Source of the DNA: Persicaria tinctoria
Taxonomy: Eukaryota; Streptophyta; Magnoliopsida; Caryophyllales; Polygonaceae
Direction: 5' to 3'
NCBI GenBank assembly: GCA_037127255.1
Contig: JBANSL010000017.1
Location: 70,370,857 to 70,434,856, forward strand
DNA length: 64,000 bases
Below the pieces are notes generated by a model that saw only the letters and a list, made by a program, of their open reading frames with translations, did not search any database and was not told the DNA's origin. Of this stretch, positions 23,701-35,902 are shown piece by piece; position 1 is the stretch's first letter, and every line of letters begins with the position of its first letter. Made by a program: the position numbers and the translations under genes.

Positions 23701-26700
23701 TAATCACAATAAATTTTTTTTTTTTTTTTGGGGGGGGGGGAGGGATTTATTATTATTATTTTAATCTCAAACTTTAAAACTTGCTTAATCCTACGAATCA
23801 TTAAGTTGTCATATATTTACTTTCATCAAAAAGGCTTGCATAGATGTATGGAAAGAAGAAATAGTGAATGGAGAGTCAGGAGGTGCAATGGAAGAAATAT
23901 AATGTATCCTTCATCCAAAAAAACAATCAATGGTAATATGAAGAAAGGGACAAACATAAAGAAAGTATAAGACAATTATTTAGGGAAGAAAAGAAAACTA
24001 AGTTAAATGTAAAATACCAAAATGAATAGCTTCCTATTAGTTTCCAGGATGATTGATCCGCGCCTTTGCGCTCATCCCAATAAATCAATCAATTTGCAGG
24101 GACGTAAAGAAGCACAAAAAGAAAACTGACCTATCTTTGATCTAAGTCTTAAAAAATTCGAAACAAGATGAACAATGAGCATACAGGGGAAATTAGTTTC
24201 AGAAGCTAATATAAATAAAAGAAATACCTAGAACTCTAGAGGAGAGTAACAATAATAGAGAGCATTATACCTTAACAGAAGTATTCAGTACTTGTAGCTT
24301 TGTTTCTACTGCCTCTGAAGTAAAGCAGTGGACAAGGTACTTGAGGACCACAACTGAAGCCCTTGCAATTCTCTCCCCAAGAGAGCTGTACTCCCCTGTC
24401 ATCCATATGATGATTGATCGAGCAGCAGGCACCTTGATCATATCCAAGCTTCGAGCCAATTGAATGATTACCTTCATATGTGCAATTGTGCATGTTCAAT
24501 AATAAGAATAACTTAACAGTGTATTCTTATCCTAACAGTTTAAAAAAATATATTATGAATGGCATATTCCAATTTTTTTTTTTTTAAAAAAAGGCTTTCT
24601 ACAGCAAAGCAGAACAGTTTAAACAGGACCCCAGTTCTAGAATTCATCTTTCCCTACAATTTAGCACATTTTGAATAATACCGGGAGGCAACAACAATAG
24701 AGCAGATAACTGTGTCTGGAAAGCAACAAAATTTAGAGTAGTAGTGCACTATATTGAAATCTCATTGGTTTAAGAATGAGGCCGATGCAAGGGGGGGTTA
24801 TGGGAGTTTTCTCTAGCGGTTTTGCCCCCCTCTGTAATGATCAGACGCCGATCTCTGGCTTTTCTTCATTCGCGCTGATGATTTCCAACGCTGACCCTAA
24901 AACGGCCTACTACTACCATCATAACTAACAACACACTAAAGACCATATTCTAAGCAAAAAGAAGAAAGAAGACAATTGCATACTTGATGCAGGATGAAAG
25001 CTACAAGGAAAAAGTTGAGATGTGGCCGTAAGATAAGCAATAATTGTCACTCCAGGATAGAAAAAATCAAATTCAATTACTTCATTTAGCAATCTACTAA
25101 AAATTATAACTACCTTTTCATGCGTTTGTGGATCTTGCTTGATTACCGCTTGTATTGACAGAACTGCTTGGATTAGGATTCCTGCTTCTTCATCAGCAGC
25201 ACTTGTGTGTGTCATGGAGGACTCTGTAATATTTTTTTTCTCTGCAAGTTAGGGCTAAAGTTTCCTGCTAGTTTGTTAAAAGCACAGAAGATCTAAGTCG
25301 ATGCAGCTTATGGGGCATCTAAAGAACTATGAGCATCAATGTCACATAGTTTTAGGCGCATTATTTAGTTTTCTAGGTGCACCTTTGGAAAACTCTTGTC
25401 TGAGAGGATAACTTCGTGTTCAAAGATTCCCTTACCATCGCAAAGTTGTTAATGAAAGAAGCTATGGCAAAACAGGAACCATGACCGGAAGGATGTTTGT
25501 CTAGTGAAGCATTGTCTCCATTAAAAGTCAATATTTCAATTCCATCAACAGATGTATGCTGGTGTTTCTTTCCTTTTCAAGCATGAGAAAACTTCCAAAA
25601 GTTTGTCTACAATTTGGCAGCATCAAAATAAGAAATGTGCTGTACAGTCTGATATTTGCCTAGCCAAGGGATATAGCAGGTGCCAAACTAAGAGAGATCC
25701 CTCTCTCTACAGAACAGCACATTGTAAATGGGTAAGTCAGGTAGGTCTTTTACCTATAAAAGTTCTAGCAAAAGTTGGATTTCTGACACGTGAGGACTGT
25801 TCTAAAGTTTGGAGCTATAATTTGGACCATTTGGTCGTAAAAGAAAGCTTTGTCTACTTTCAATATAGAACCATAAATTCTCTTTTCATTGCCCTTGCAT
25901 GGCTGAAGCACATTAAATATCAACTTTTTCTCAACAAGGGAGTTGTTATTTTGGTGTCCTTCTGTTCCAAGATTTATTTCTTGCACTACTATCTACCTAT
26001 CTATCAATATAGCAAAAGATAACAAACCTTGTCTAGTAAGCGACAGTAGCCCTTCCAAACACAGGTTTGCAACTTGTGGGAGTCTCCCAGCACACAAACC
26101 AATTGCAGCCACAGTATCAGCTGCAAACCTCCTATCAGGATCTCGAATATAATCCTAGCAGAAGGAAGACAAGTGACAGCTTTTTTCATAAATACAATAC
26201 AAAACAAGAGAGATAAAGTCTGAAATGGTAAATTATGGAAACAGACAATGACATGAGTCTACATTTGAATAAAAAAAAAGGGAGGAGATGTTGAATTGTG
26301 GCACAAGAGCATGCGAGAAGTTTTGCAGGAGAAATAGCAAACACTACCAAAAGAAAGAATTACTAAATTCCAAGAGGAGTGTTACTATCATTCAAAAAGA
26401 ACAGTCAAAAGTTAGGAGCTGGACAAAGATCAAAGATGTGATAAATGTGATCTTTCTAGGACCTCAGCCGGTTTATCAGACAAGCAGCCTGCTTAGAAAG
26501 TCAACAACAACAACAACACCAACAACAACAACCCAGTATATCCCGCAATAAAGCGGGGTCTGGGGGGTCGGGATGTACGCACTCTTTCCCCGAACAAGTC
26601 GAGAGACTGTTTCCGGAAGACCCAAAAAATAGAGCAAAGGGAACACGTCCCAGGACACCTAGTAGGAGATTAGGTAATAGACAGCCGATAGACGGAAAAC

Positions 26701-29700
26701 AGATACGAAGATAACCGACAGAAAACAGAAAGAAAGCAGAAAGAGAGGTAGAAAGGAAGCAAAAAGAAATGACCTAGCACCCATCCTAGAGATTCTAAAC
26801 ATCCGAAGCCCGAATGCATCTCCTCCAGTGGTCCCTATCCGAAGTCATATCCTCCGAGAGGTTCGGCGCATTGAGATCCTGTCGAATAACCTCCATCCAG
26901 CTCTTCTTCGGTCTACCTCTCCCTCTGCACAAATCTCCAAGCTCCAAGCTCTCACACCTATGGACAGGCGCTGATAAATGCCTCCTACGAACGTGCTCAA
27001 ACCACCGCAATCTGGACTCCCGTAGCTTGTCAACGATACTCACAACTCCAACCTTGCTTCTAATGTCCACATTTCTGATTCTGTCCAGCCTCGTGTGCCC
27101 ACTCATCCATCTCAGCATTCTCATCTCAGCCACCGCCAACTACGCACTGCTTAGAAAGTCAAATGGCATTTTATCCTTCTCTCTCTCTCTCTCTGATAGT
27201 CATATATGCTCATCTAATATTGTGGTTAGATAGGAAAATGTGATCTTTCTAATCCTCTAATACTAGGCCCTAGACTTTTATGTTTAAGGACCCAAGATGT
27301 TTGGTATATTTTATCTTAACAGTACTGAAAAGATTATTGAAAAAGAAATTTCCATATTGCCTTCATACTTCTTTACAAGCATACCAAGTATCAAGTCTAG
27401 AAAGTAAATACCTGAAACTCTTGAAAAATATGTGAAATCGATGACTCAGTAGCAATGGATGAGAGAATCTCAAGCTTCAGAGCTTTAACTTGATACAGCT
27501 CAGAAACTGATACGAAGAAGTCTTCATAATAGGCAGCAAAAAGGGCAGGCATAGCCTTTGCAAAAACTTGTATATTGCATAGAACCTGAAAAAAGAAGAA
27601 GAAAAGAATCATACATGGAGCATTTTGAAAACTCACTAATGCAGGCCAAGCAGCTAAAAAGACTTTTCCTATTCTGCAAGTAATTTGCCTTACTCTATCA
27701 GTTCTAGCACTTAAGGTGATCTTCATATAATACCCATAACCTTCAGAAATAAGGTCAAGATTGACATGAAAGGAAAAATATGCTTCAAACTGAAATGGCC
27801 ACAATGAAAGGATAAAAAGAGAAGAAAGTTGTACTGTGGGATGCGTGGATGGCACTTGTCTCTTCAAAACTAGACATAACAGGCTAGCCCCATATGCAAA
27901 CAATAATATGAAAGAGAGTAGATATTGTCACTAAACACACAACAATTGCAATATATCTCACTTGAATACTGGATGCCTTTCTATAAGAATGGGTAAAATG
28001 AAACAGAAGAAAGGGTCAGACTGAGTATTATTCCTTGGCATGGACAACAAAAATAAGCTTAATAATCTCAAACTAACTCATCATGCCTAAAAATGAAGGA
28101 CATATTCAAATAGAGAAGCATGAATCACAATGATCAAAAGTCATTTTCATCTGAGGTTTACTGATATTAAAAAAGGATGGAGAAGAAGAAATAGATTAAG
28201 GATACTATTTAGAAAGAGAGAAGAAATTAATCATACAACATATTTCGCAGCACTGGATGATCTTAACACAAATAGCAGTGGTTTAACTATCTTTTTGATA
28301 TCATCCATTGACGCCATAATCCAGTGTACCCCAGCAGCAGCAAGCACAACTGCACTGTTGTGACTCCATAATAATGGCAAGGTAGACTTCAGAAGGATCT
28401 TTACATCTTCATTACTTTCAACAGATGTCACACATAAACTGTCCAATCTAGGGTAACCTCCATTTATGTAGCTTGATCTTGATAGATATTCATCAGGACC
28501 TTCAGTATATGACATGGAAACCAACTTCAACACTTTAGACTTTAAGATGTCATCAGTCATCTCCCCAACCTCTTCTGGTACTGTGGAAATGTCTGTATCT
28601 TCTGCTTTATAATTAGTACTTTCAGTGCCATGGAAAGAACACATTATAGATTCTTTTACCAGCCCATGTTTGGCAACCAAATAGCGCAGAAGAATCCCGA
28701 TCAGAAGTATCTGACCCCATTCTTCAACATCAGGAAGAGCTTCACAGAGTCTAGTAAAGTTTCTCCCAATCAAAGAGAAGTTGTTAGGACATATGGAATT
28801 GAAAGAAGCTGCAGCTGCACCAACTACTCCAGGAGAGCTATCAATTAGCAGTATTCCAATAATCTGCAAAGAAGAATATCACAATGTTATTTTGTTAACT
28901 TCTTTATGTAAAGTCATTCACAATGAACGACAACCAAACACCTAAAAAGAGGAAGAATTTGCACTTAAATCTCACTTCTACTGAACCATACAAACAAATG
29001 GCATACAAACACAGATGATACGGCTTGTCAAAAGCTAAGAACTCTCACGTACCCTACCTCTTCAATTGCTGAGGCATTTTCCTCTATGTGCAAATCATTT
29101 AATTTGGGAAGAGCATTGGCAGCACATTTTCTGACATATACAGATGGATCTCTGGCACATTTGCCTACAGCTACAAGGACGATGGGTCCTATAGCATGCA
29201 GACGAATACCTGCCATCGTACGAAGAGCCCATGCTCGCACCAAAGGATTGATATCAGATAAGTCCTTTTGGAAACAATTGATTGATAACAACGCTTCATT
29301 TGGACGCCTGGAAAATCACTAGAACTTATAAGCAATTGTGCATTTTTTGGTAGAAAGATGAGCATCTTCCTCGGTGAAACTTAGAGAAGCATCCATGTCA
29401 AAGAAAATCAAAATCGATCTTGATTAGGTTCAATAAGGTTGTTATAGCAGGATTCAACTCAACTTCCGTCAAGTGGTAAAGACTGAAGAGAAGAAAGAAC
29501 GCACAGATTCAACTAGAATAAAATCCAATGCACTCAACAGCCACTGAGAAGGGATCATTCATCAAAATTACACGGAAAAAAAATCACAAGGCCTTTTTCC
29601 CAGTAAGTAATAACACTTTGAACTAGCAAGCCAAGGTGAAAGGCATCATCAATTCATTAAACCATATGGAATATCTGTATTCAAAGCTTACAACTATGCA

Positions 29701-30433
29701 TAAAGCTGATGTCCTACAAATCTGACTCAAGTAATTAGCATGATCAAAAACTATTCTACAAAACAAAGAACAAGATCACTTGCAGACTTGTAGTACTGTT
29801 ACTGTTAGCGCCAAGTTCAACAACCAGAGATGTCAAAGATGCAAAAGCTTTGTCAAAGATAAGTCGATGCCAAAACCGAGATAGTTGATTACTCAGAGAA
29901 GCATACTTTTCAGCATAGTGTAGCAGGTACAGATACACCAGCTTCTTCACTTCCAACGATTGTGAAGCAACGTTCTTGACAACCTGCAATTACAGTGAAA
30001 TCAATCACGAACAGATTCACAGGTGAAATTGCAGACAATCACTCAGATCAAATCAAACGCCGCAACATTGCTTTTGCTAAACTGAGCTCAAAACCGATGG
30101 AACTGGGATTTCAATCACATTCCGAATCAGAATATCCAACTCGTCGCATCGCAGATCAGCTCATAGCTACTAGCTAGCATAAAACGACTTGGCAGAGAAA
30201 AGGTAAAGGAGGGGGACCTGGGGGAAGAAATTGGAGACGTCGAATCCCTGAGCGATGAGAGCGAGGAGACGCTTGAGAGCCTCGCACTTGTCGGAGTCGT
30301 ACTTGCTGTCGAGAAGGGAAGGGATGTCGACGTCGTCGGGATCGTCGTAGAGATGGGCGTCGGTGCCGATCCGGAACACCATAGTCGACGCCTTGCTCAG
30401 CGTATCGGCCGTCGCTCCGAATTGAGAAAACAT
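20736..30433 (-). CDS. AP3B: AP-3 complex subunit beta (beta3-adaptin), 11 exons
   Basis: Minus-strand exons: 30433-30218, 29983-29907, 29307-29058, 28863-28237, 27585-27412, 26154-26028, 25223-25114, 24471-24271, 23658-22694, 22145-21894 and 21099-20736. All introns are GT-AG, phases agree, and the product is 1120 residues. It matches plant AP-3 beta throughout: GTDAHLYDDPDDVDI near the start, NPLVRAWALRTMAGIR and KCARDPSVYVRKCAANALP in the armadillo-like trunk (to about residue 680), then RFYLPGSLSQIVLHAAPGYE. A Ser/Asp/Glu hinge follows (about 726-766), and the C-terminal ear domain ends CEETVFGLNLLNR. AP-3 sorts cargo to the vacuole; the Arabidopsis orthologue is PAT2. Intron 5 holds an RTE LINE fragment; intron 8 a T/G homopolymer run. 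A broken copy of intron 10 plus exon 11 lies at 42008-42539. Confidence 0.95.
26505..27146 (-). mobile_element. RTE LINE fragment in AP-3 beta intron 5, 16-bp target duplication
   Basis: CTGCTTAGAAAGTCAA occurs at 26489-26504 and 27147-27162, bracketing a 642-bp insert. On the minus strand the insert encodes the reverse transcriptase C terminus (EMRMLRWMSGHTRLDRIRN, SRLRWFEHVRRR, RGRPKKSWMEVIRQDL). The RTE 3' untranslated region and a (TTG)n-like tail follow. It is 5'-truncated and in the same orientation as the host gene. The exons on both sides remain intact, so it was probably tolerated as intron sequence. Confidence 0.93.
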
Positions 30434-31569
30434 CTTCTTCCTCCAAGGAAGACCGCCGCGTCGTCTCCTTCCCCGTCGCCGATCGTCGAAACCACTGCTT
30501 CGATATTGTGAATTGGGGCTCTGTTTTTTTTTTTCAGTTTCAGTTTGGACTTTGGAGGATATTTGAGTTTAAAATAATTCAATTCAATTCAAATTTTTTG
30601 TTAAAAATTTTAGAGTCATGTTTGGATTCAAATGCGTATGCGTTTTAATTAGGGAGTATCATATAATTATAATTTTATATAATTATAATTATAAAAATTT
30701 AAATAGTGTTTGACTGATATTTTCATATTGTATTTAAAATAACATAAATTTTAAATAAAATATATTGTAAATTATGTTAATCTTGATATTTGCTATATAT
30801 TGTAAATTTTAAATAACATAAATTTAAATAACGTTCAGGGACTACCCTTAAATCCTTTGCGGCTCAACCAACCCGACATGGTACTAACCTTAGACCCTTT
30901 TCGTAAATTACATGGATATCACTCATTTACCTTTATTCTATCTATAGCTTCTTCTTTCTGGCATTTCTTTCTGGTTTTGTGTGTAGATCGAAATTCTCAC
31001 ATGTTTGTCTCTCGGTTGATTGGTGGAGACCTTAAATATTTGAACCCATAGATGATTGCAAAATCACCAATAGAAACCAAAAAAAAAAAAACAGACTCCA
31101 TTTATGACAAGATTGATTTGGAAATTAATTCTATAATAGAAGTAGTTATGAAAGTTATGGAATTACTAGCAAATGTTGTGTGGGAACTTAAAAGCAAAAA
31201 ACCGAGCAGGAGAGAAAAAAAAACCTTATGCCTTTTGGGGGACTTCGGTAGGCCGTCACTCACTCACCAAACCCGAACCACCTCCGATTCCGACCACCTC
31301 CGATCAATACAAAGTTATGGTTATGAAAGAGAACATCGACTATGAATCTCTAAAGCATATGATCAAAGAGGGTCATCCCGTATCTGCATAAGGTATTACT
31401 TCCATACCGGTCAGAGTATGATTACCCTCCACTAGTTACATTCATTTTACCATACCACCTACTTGTTTTTTCAAGCCAGCACGTTCTTGTAACTAGTGTG
31501 TTATTCCGTGTTAGTAGTTTGTTTTAACATTTCCACTTGAAACTATGGTGTATTGACATAAACTCAATA
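30434..31569. other. 5' side of the AP-3 beta gene and intergenic DNA
   Basis: 30434-30560 is C/T-rich on the minus strand and is likely the 5' untranslated region and core promoter of the AP-3 beta gene. Further out the DNA is AT-rich, with a GTTTGGATTCAAAT MITE-like word at 30624 and ORFs at 31052-31391 without a recognised domain. Confidence 0.45.
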
Positions 31570-31577
31570 TGTTTACC

Positions 31578-32635
31578 CAGGACCGGCCCTGGGCAAGTGT
31601 GAGATGGGTGCTCGCCCAGGGCCTCTTGATTTACGGGGGGCCTCTTGATTTACGGGCCTCATATTACAAATTCTAATATATAGAAAATGCTTTCCAGATT
31701 AAGTACTTGGTGTAGTGGTACATGGCACAGGAGGTATTGAGGTATTTCATTTTGCTGATCGCCCTTGGTTCGAATCCCAGTTACTGCCCTCAATCCAATT
31801 TTTTCATTTTTTTTATTAAATCGGATGGGCTTTTAGTCTATGATGCCTCTTAATTCATGCAAATTTATTGATTTGTTTGTTTGCTTCAACAAATTGTTCC
31901 ATCTTAATTTCCATCAGGGTTTAAACTATACGGAGTAATAGTTTTTATTTGTGTTTTGCAATTTATTTTCACAATTTGTTTAAACTATAATAGTTTGTAT
32001 TTATTATTCTACTCTCTAATAGTTTTTCAATAAATCGTTTTAGGTTAATTTATACTCATCTTATATTTTTACTTCTTTTCTTTAGGTTAATTTGTTTTTA
32101 ATTCAATTGCTTATTATTTTAAAACATATATAAATTTACACGTTATCACACTTTTATCAGTGTTCAATTCAATTGTATTGTTTCATTAGTCATGAACGAT
32201 TGTATAGGATCTTATTGACTATTCCTTGATTTTGGTAAATAGAGAACGATCATATTTGGGGGTCGAATCGGATCTTATTGACTATTCCAGTTATATTTGC
32301 AATTTTTCAAAATTGAAGTTTTTGATAATTGACAATGTTAGAAGGATATTGCTTTTCAAATAATGGTATTCTAGGACATTAGTTTGGAGCTTCACGAAAA
32401 AATTACTTCGATTTGCTAGATGTTAAAATGAAAATGTCAATGATGCACATCTTGCCAACTTTTGCTATTTTAAATTAACAAGTGTTCAACTTTGTTTAAA
32501 TTTTATTTAAGCCTATGAGTGTTTTTTTTACCATCAATAATTGTACATAATTTCGTATTTCCTCTAAAATTTAACTATAATTCTATCTTATTAGCAATTT
32601 AGCACAGGGCCTCCAAAATCCATTGAACGGCCATG
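31578..32635. mobile_element. Non-autonomous hAT element with 8-bp target duplication
   Basis: TGTTTACC lies directly outside both ends (31570-31577 and 32636-32643). The left end is CAGGACCGGCCCTGGGCAAG and the right end, reversed, CATGGCCGTTCAATGG, a degraded hAT-type inverted repeat. Subterminal GCCCAGGGCCTC and CACAGGGCCTCC blocks fit a plant hAT family. No transposase ORF is present. A tRNA-derived SINE is nested inside. Confidence 0.88.
31704..31830 (+). mobile_element. tRNA-derived SINE nested in the hAT element
   Basis: TGGTGTAGTGGTA (31709-31721) fits the pol III A box and GGTTCGAATCC (31767-31777) is an exact B box. The spacing is about 45 bp, longer than in the 2556-2739 SINE. The 3' side runs into a T-rich stretch and 'TCGGATGGGC'. 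The precise ends are unclear. It is not a functional tRNA: no cloverleaf arms can be drawn around the boxes. Confidence 0.6.
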
Positions 32636-32677
32636 TGTTTACCTTCCACATGTCTATCGTTTATACATGCCACTAGT

Positions 32678-33122
32678 TAGAGCTGGGCAAACGCGGGCCG
32701 GCCCGTCCGCCCGCGAAATTGGACAGGCTTGGGTAGGGGGAAAAGCCCATGCGGGCCGCTAGGCCCGGCCCGCGCCCGCAGCGGGAACGGGATTGGGTAA
32801 GCCAATCTACTCGTTGCGGGCCGCTTGGCCCGTAACGGGTACCCGCTATTTTTTTAATATATATATTATTAAATATATATATATTATTAATTTTAAAAAA
32901 TAAAAAACATATAAAAACAGTAATATATGTGTATATATATGTAATAAATAATATTATCATTCTTTTAAAAATAGGTATTTATTTTTAAAAAAACAGTAGG
33001 TATTTATTTTAAAAACATAAAAAAACAGTAGGTATTTATTTTAAAAACATATAAAAACAGTAGGTATTTATTTTAAAAAAAATAGTAGGCTTATGTAAAT
33101 AATATGTATTCATTTTATATGT

Positions 33123-33177
<55 letters not shown>

Positions 33178-33447
33178 TAGTAGGTAGTATATAAATAATA
33201 TATGTAATATATATATATTTATATATATTAAAATTGATTATAATAGGCTTAGTATAATCTTAATAAGAAAAATTAATTAGGTTTGCGGGTACCCGCGGGC
33301 TACCCGCGCCCGCATTTGCGGACGGGCTTGGACACGACTTCCAACCCGTTAAGCGGGCTTAGTCCGGCCCGCGCCCGCAACAACGGGACAAAATCTTGAG
33401 TAAAACCCGGCCCAAGCTCGGCCCGTGCCCGCGTTTGCCCGAGTCTA
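32678..33447. mobile_element. hAT-type MITE with 8-bp target duplication
   Basis: CCACTAGT flanks both ends (32670-32677 and 33448-33455). The ends TAGAGCTGGGCAAACGCGGG and, reversed, TAGACTCGGGCAAACGCGGG share GGGCAAACGCGGG. GC-rich arms of CCCGC words enclose an AT-rich core. The core has a tandem repeat containing AACAGTAGGTATTTATTTT (about 32990-33085) and a long (TA)n run (33125-33171). It lies only 34 bp from the preceding hAT element. Confidence 0.9.
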
Positions 33448-34942
33448 CCACTAGTACATTTCCACATGTCATTCGTAGACCATGTTACCAAGTGTTTGCA
33501 CGTACATTTTTTGAAGAAGCGAGGAATCCTCGATGTGTTCATTATTGGCTGCTGATTTAGAGAACAAAAATAAATAGGTAACAGACACAAATTTTACAAG
33601 AATACACATCATATATAAATATAAGCAAACAATAACTTCTATTCATTGTAGTTATTTCTCTTTTATATTAGCCGAAACCCTAAAAAATTGTACCGGTGAC
33701 ATGTACAAACATTGATGCTAGAAAGATAAAATAGACGGGTGATAGGTAAATATAGGGAGTTAGGGACAATACAACACGGAACCATAAATGAAAACAAAGT
33801 TGAAAAACTGCATCTTCTCATCTTTAGTTGTGAATTCATCTTTAGTTGTGAATTCGCAAGAAACACACTTGAAAATGTTGAAGTATTTGAAAAGTATGAT
33901 TTGTTTTTAGGCAAGAGGATCATTTAAACTAGGGCTGATATACGAGTCCACGAGTTTGAATAATTGGGTTCTCAAACGAGTCGAGCTCGAGCTCAACTTG
34001 GAAACGAGTCCAAGAAGATGCTCGAACTCGACTGACAAGCTTGAAGGGACACTCGAGCTCAAGCTCACATTTGAGCTCGTTCGCTCGATTTTCTCACAAT
34101 ATCTTTTGAGCACATTTTGCTCATTTAGAGCTCGTGTTTTTTTTAGCTTAAGCTCATTTACTAATTTGGGTAGTGCAAAGTAATCTACAAAAGCATTCAA
34201 AATACAACCCGAAATTACAAATGCAAATCGCAACACACAACATGAACAAGCACAATGAAAGTTTGAAATGATCATGTTGAGAATGTGAGGAGACAAAAAG
34301 TCCCACATCAGGTGTTGAGAATGTGAGGAGACAAAGAGTCCCACATTGATTATACAAACAAAGAAGTCATAGTATATAAGCTAGTGGGTTACTCCTCCTA
34401 ATGTCAATTGGTTTTAGGATGGAACCCCGCTCGGCTTATGTGCTAGGCTATATGCGCATGGGCGCACGTGTGCACACGACCCCCGATCCCGAGTCCCCAA
34501 CGGACCTTCATTAGATCAAAGCATGAAACGCAACAACAAGAAATCATGAAGCCCTGTTGATCCAAAATCCAGCACCAAATGAGAGATGGAAGAAATCATG
34601 ATTCATGAACTTGGCAAGTGTTTGTATAGAAATCCGTTTGAGTTTGATTTTAAGAGTTTGACCAAATATATCCAATAGAGTTTAACAAAACAATAGACTC
34701 AAATCTTTACCAATAAGATCAATCCGAAATATTGATGTAGGTAATGGATTTGTATATAGAAGCAAAAACGGATCAATATAGAGCCTTTTTTCCAATGTTG
34801 TTACTTGTTACGATCATGATTCTAGATCGGATCGGGAAGAAAATATCTTTATCAACAAGATTAATCCGAAATATAGACATAGGTAACAGATTCGTATATA
34901 GAAGCAAATCACGGATTGATTCGGAGCCTTTTATCCAAATAT
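33448..34942. other. Repeat-derived intergenic DNA
   Basis: 33600-33810 is homologous to 41700-41985, placing the left edge of the tandem array here. 33930-34190 is rich in CGAGCTC and GAGCTCAAG words, like one arm of a hAT MITE. 34274-34350 has a direct repeat of GTTGAGAATGTGAGGAGACA with AGTCCCACAT, LTR-like in style. 34600-34940 repeats the flank seen downstream of copies A and D. No gene is recognised. Confidence 0.45.
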
Positions 34943-35290
34943 AGATTAACCAAATATATTGAAAATTTCTTAGATTTAAAGGGTAAATATTATAATTTTT
35001 TTATGATAGACATTTTTATAGGATCGATATAATGATAAAAAATACCCATAAAATTGTAAATTTTTAAAAATAAACTAAATATAATATAGACTAACTAAAT
35101 ATATTGAAAATTTCTTAGATTTAAAGGGTAAATATTATAAATTTTTTATGATAGACATTTTTTTAGGATCGCCATAATAATAAAAAAATACCCATAAAAT
35201 TGTAAACTTCTAAAAATAAACTAAATATCATATAGACTAACTAAATATATTGAAAATTTCTTAAAATATTATAAATTTCTTAAATTGTAG
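34943..35290. repeat. Tandem repeat, period about 145 bp, 2.3 copies
   Basis: AAATATATTGAAAATTTCTT recurs at 34952, 35097 and 35243, with long shared sequence between them (ATACCCATAAAATTGTAAA in the first two units). Spacing is 145-146 bp and composition is strongly AT-rich. It ends about 600 bp before the coding start of copy A. Confidence 0.85.
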
Positions 35291-35349
35291 GATCGTTAGA
35301 ATTGTAGCATTGAACTGGCCACTGGGTTTTAATAACGTCGCTTTGATCG

Positions 35350-35902
35350 AAAATTCAAAACTAGTGGCACTTTGTTCGGCCTCTCAATTTCTCCCTCGAA
35401 GCTCCTGGATTTCGCGCCGATATCGAAGCTGTTGATTCGGCCGACTCTCTCTCGTCCTCCATCCCCACTTAGACTGAGGTATCTCTCTTTTCCTTGTGAT
35501 TTGATGAAATTGAAATTGATTGATTCTAATCTAGGGTTCCAATTATCTATCTATCTTCTTGCCGTGCTTCTGTGAAACTCATTGCTCGACTCTGGCATTG
35601 TTATCTTCCCTTCTATCTCGATTCTTGCTGAATTTGTCGAATTAGTTGGAATGCCTATGGCTGATCCTCGCCGTATGCCTATGTCGATTCTTTCGAATTA
35701 GTTGAATTTGTCGAATTATTTGGTCTAAAATTGGTTCTGCTTACGAATTGCTGCATGGTACCGATTTCTGAAAAGTCTCCCTTTGATCTGTCTTGTTTCT
35801 CTGTCAAGTCCACTACTCTGTTCAACCTTCATCTTCCCTAGTTTTGATGAATTTGACTTCAGGCAAGTCAATAGGAGTTGTTCACAGTATCAATCAAATC
35901 CG
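35350..35902 (+). promoter_or_regulatory. Conserved 5' region of copy A
   Basis: A block starting CGGCCTCTCAATTTCTCCCTC (35379) and running to GAGGTATCTCTCTTTTCC is repeated before copies C (43285) and D (50087). It looks like a transcribed leader: C/T-rich, with a possible donor at GAG/GTATCT. A possible acceptor at GACTTCAG/GCAAG (about 35864) precedes the first coding exon in A, B and D. The exact transcription start is not visible. Confidence 0.45.

Noticed and set aside
31704..31790. Apparent tRNA gene from A and B boxes
   Set aside because: No cloverleaf can be drawn and the A-B spacing and tail are those of a SINE.
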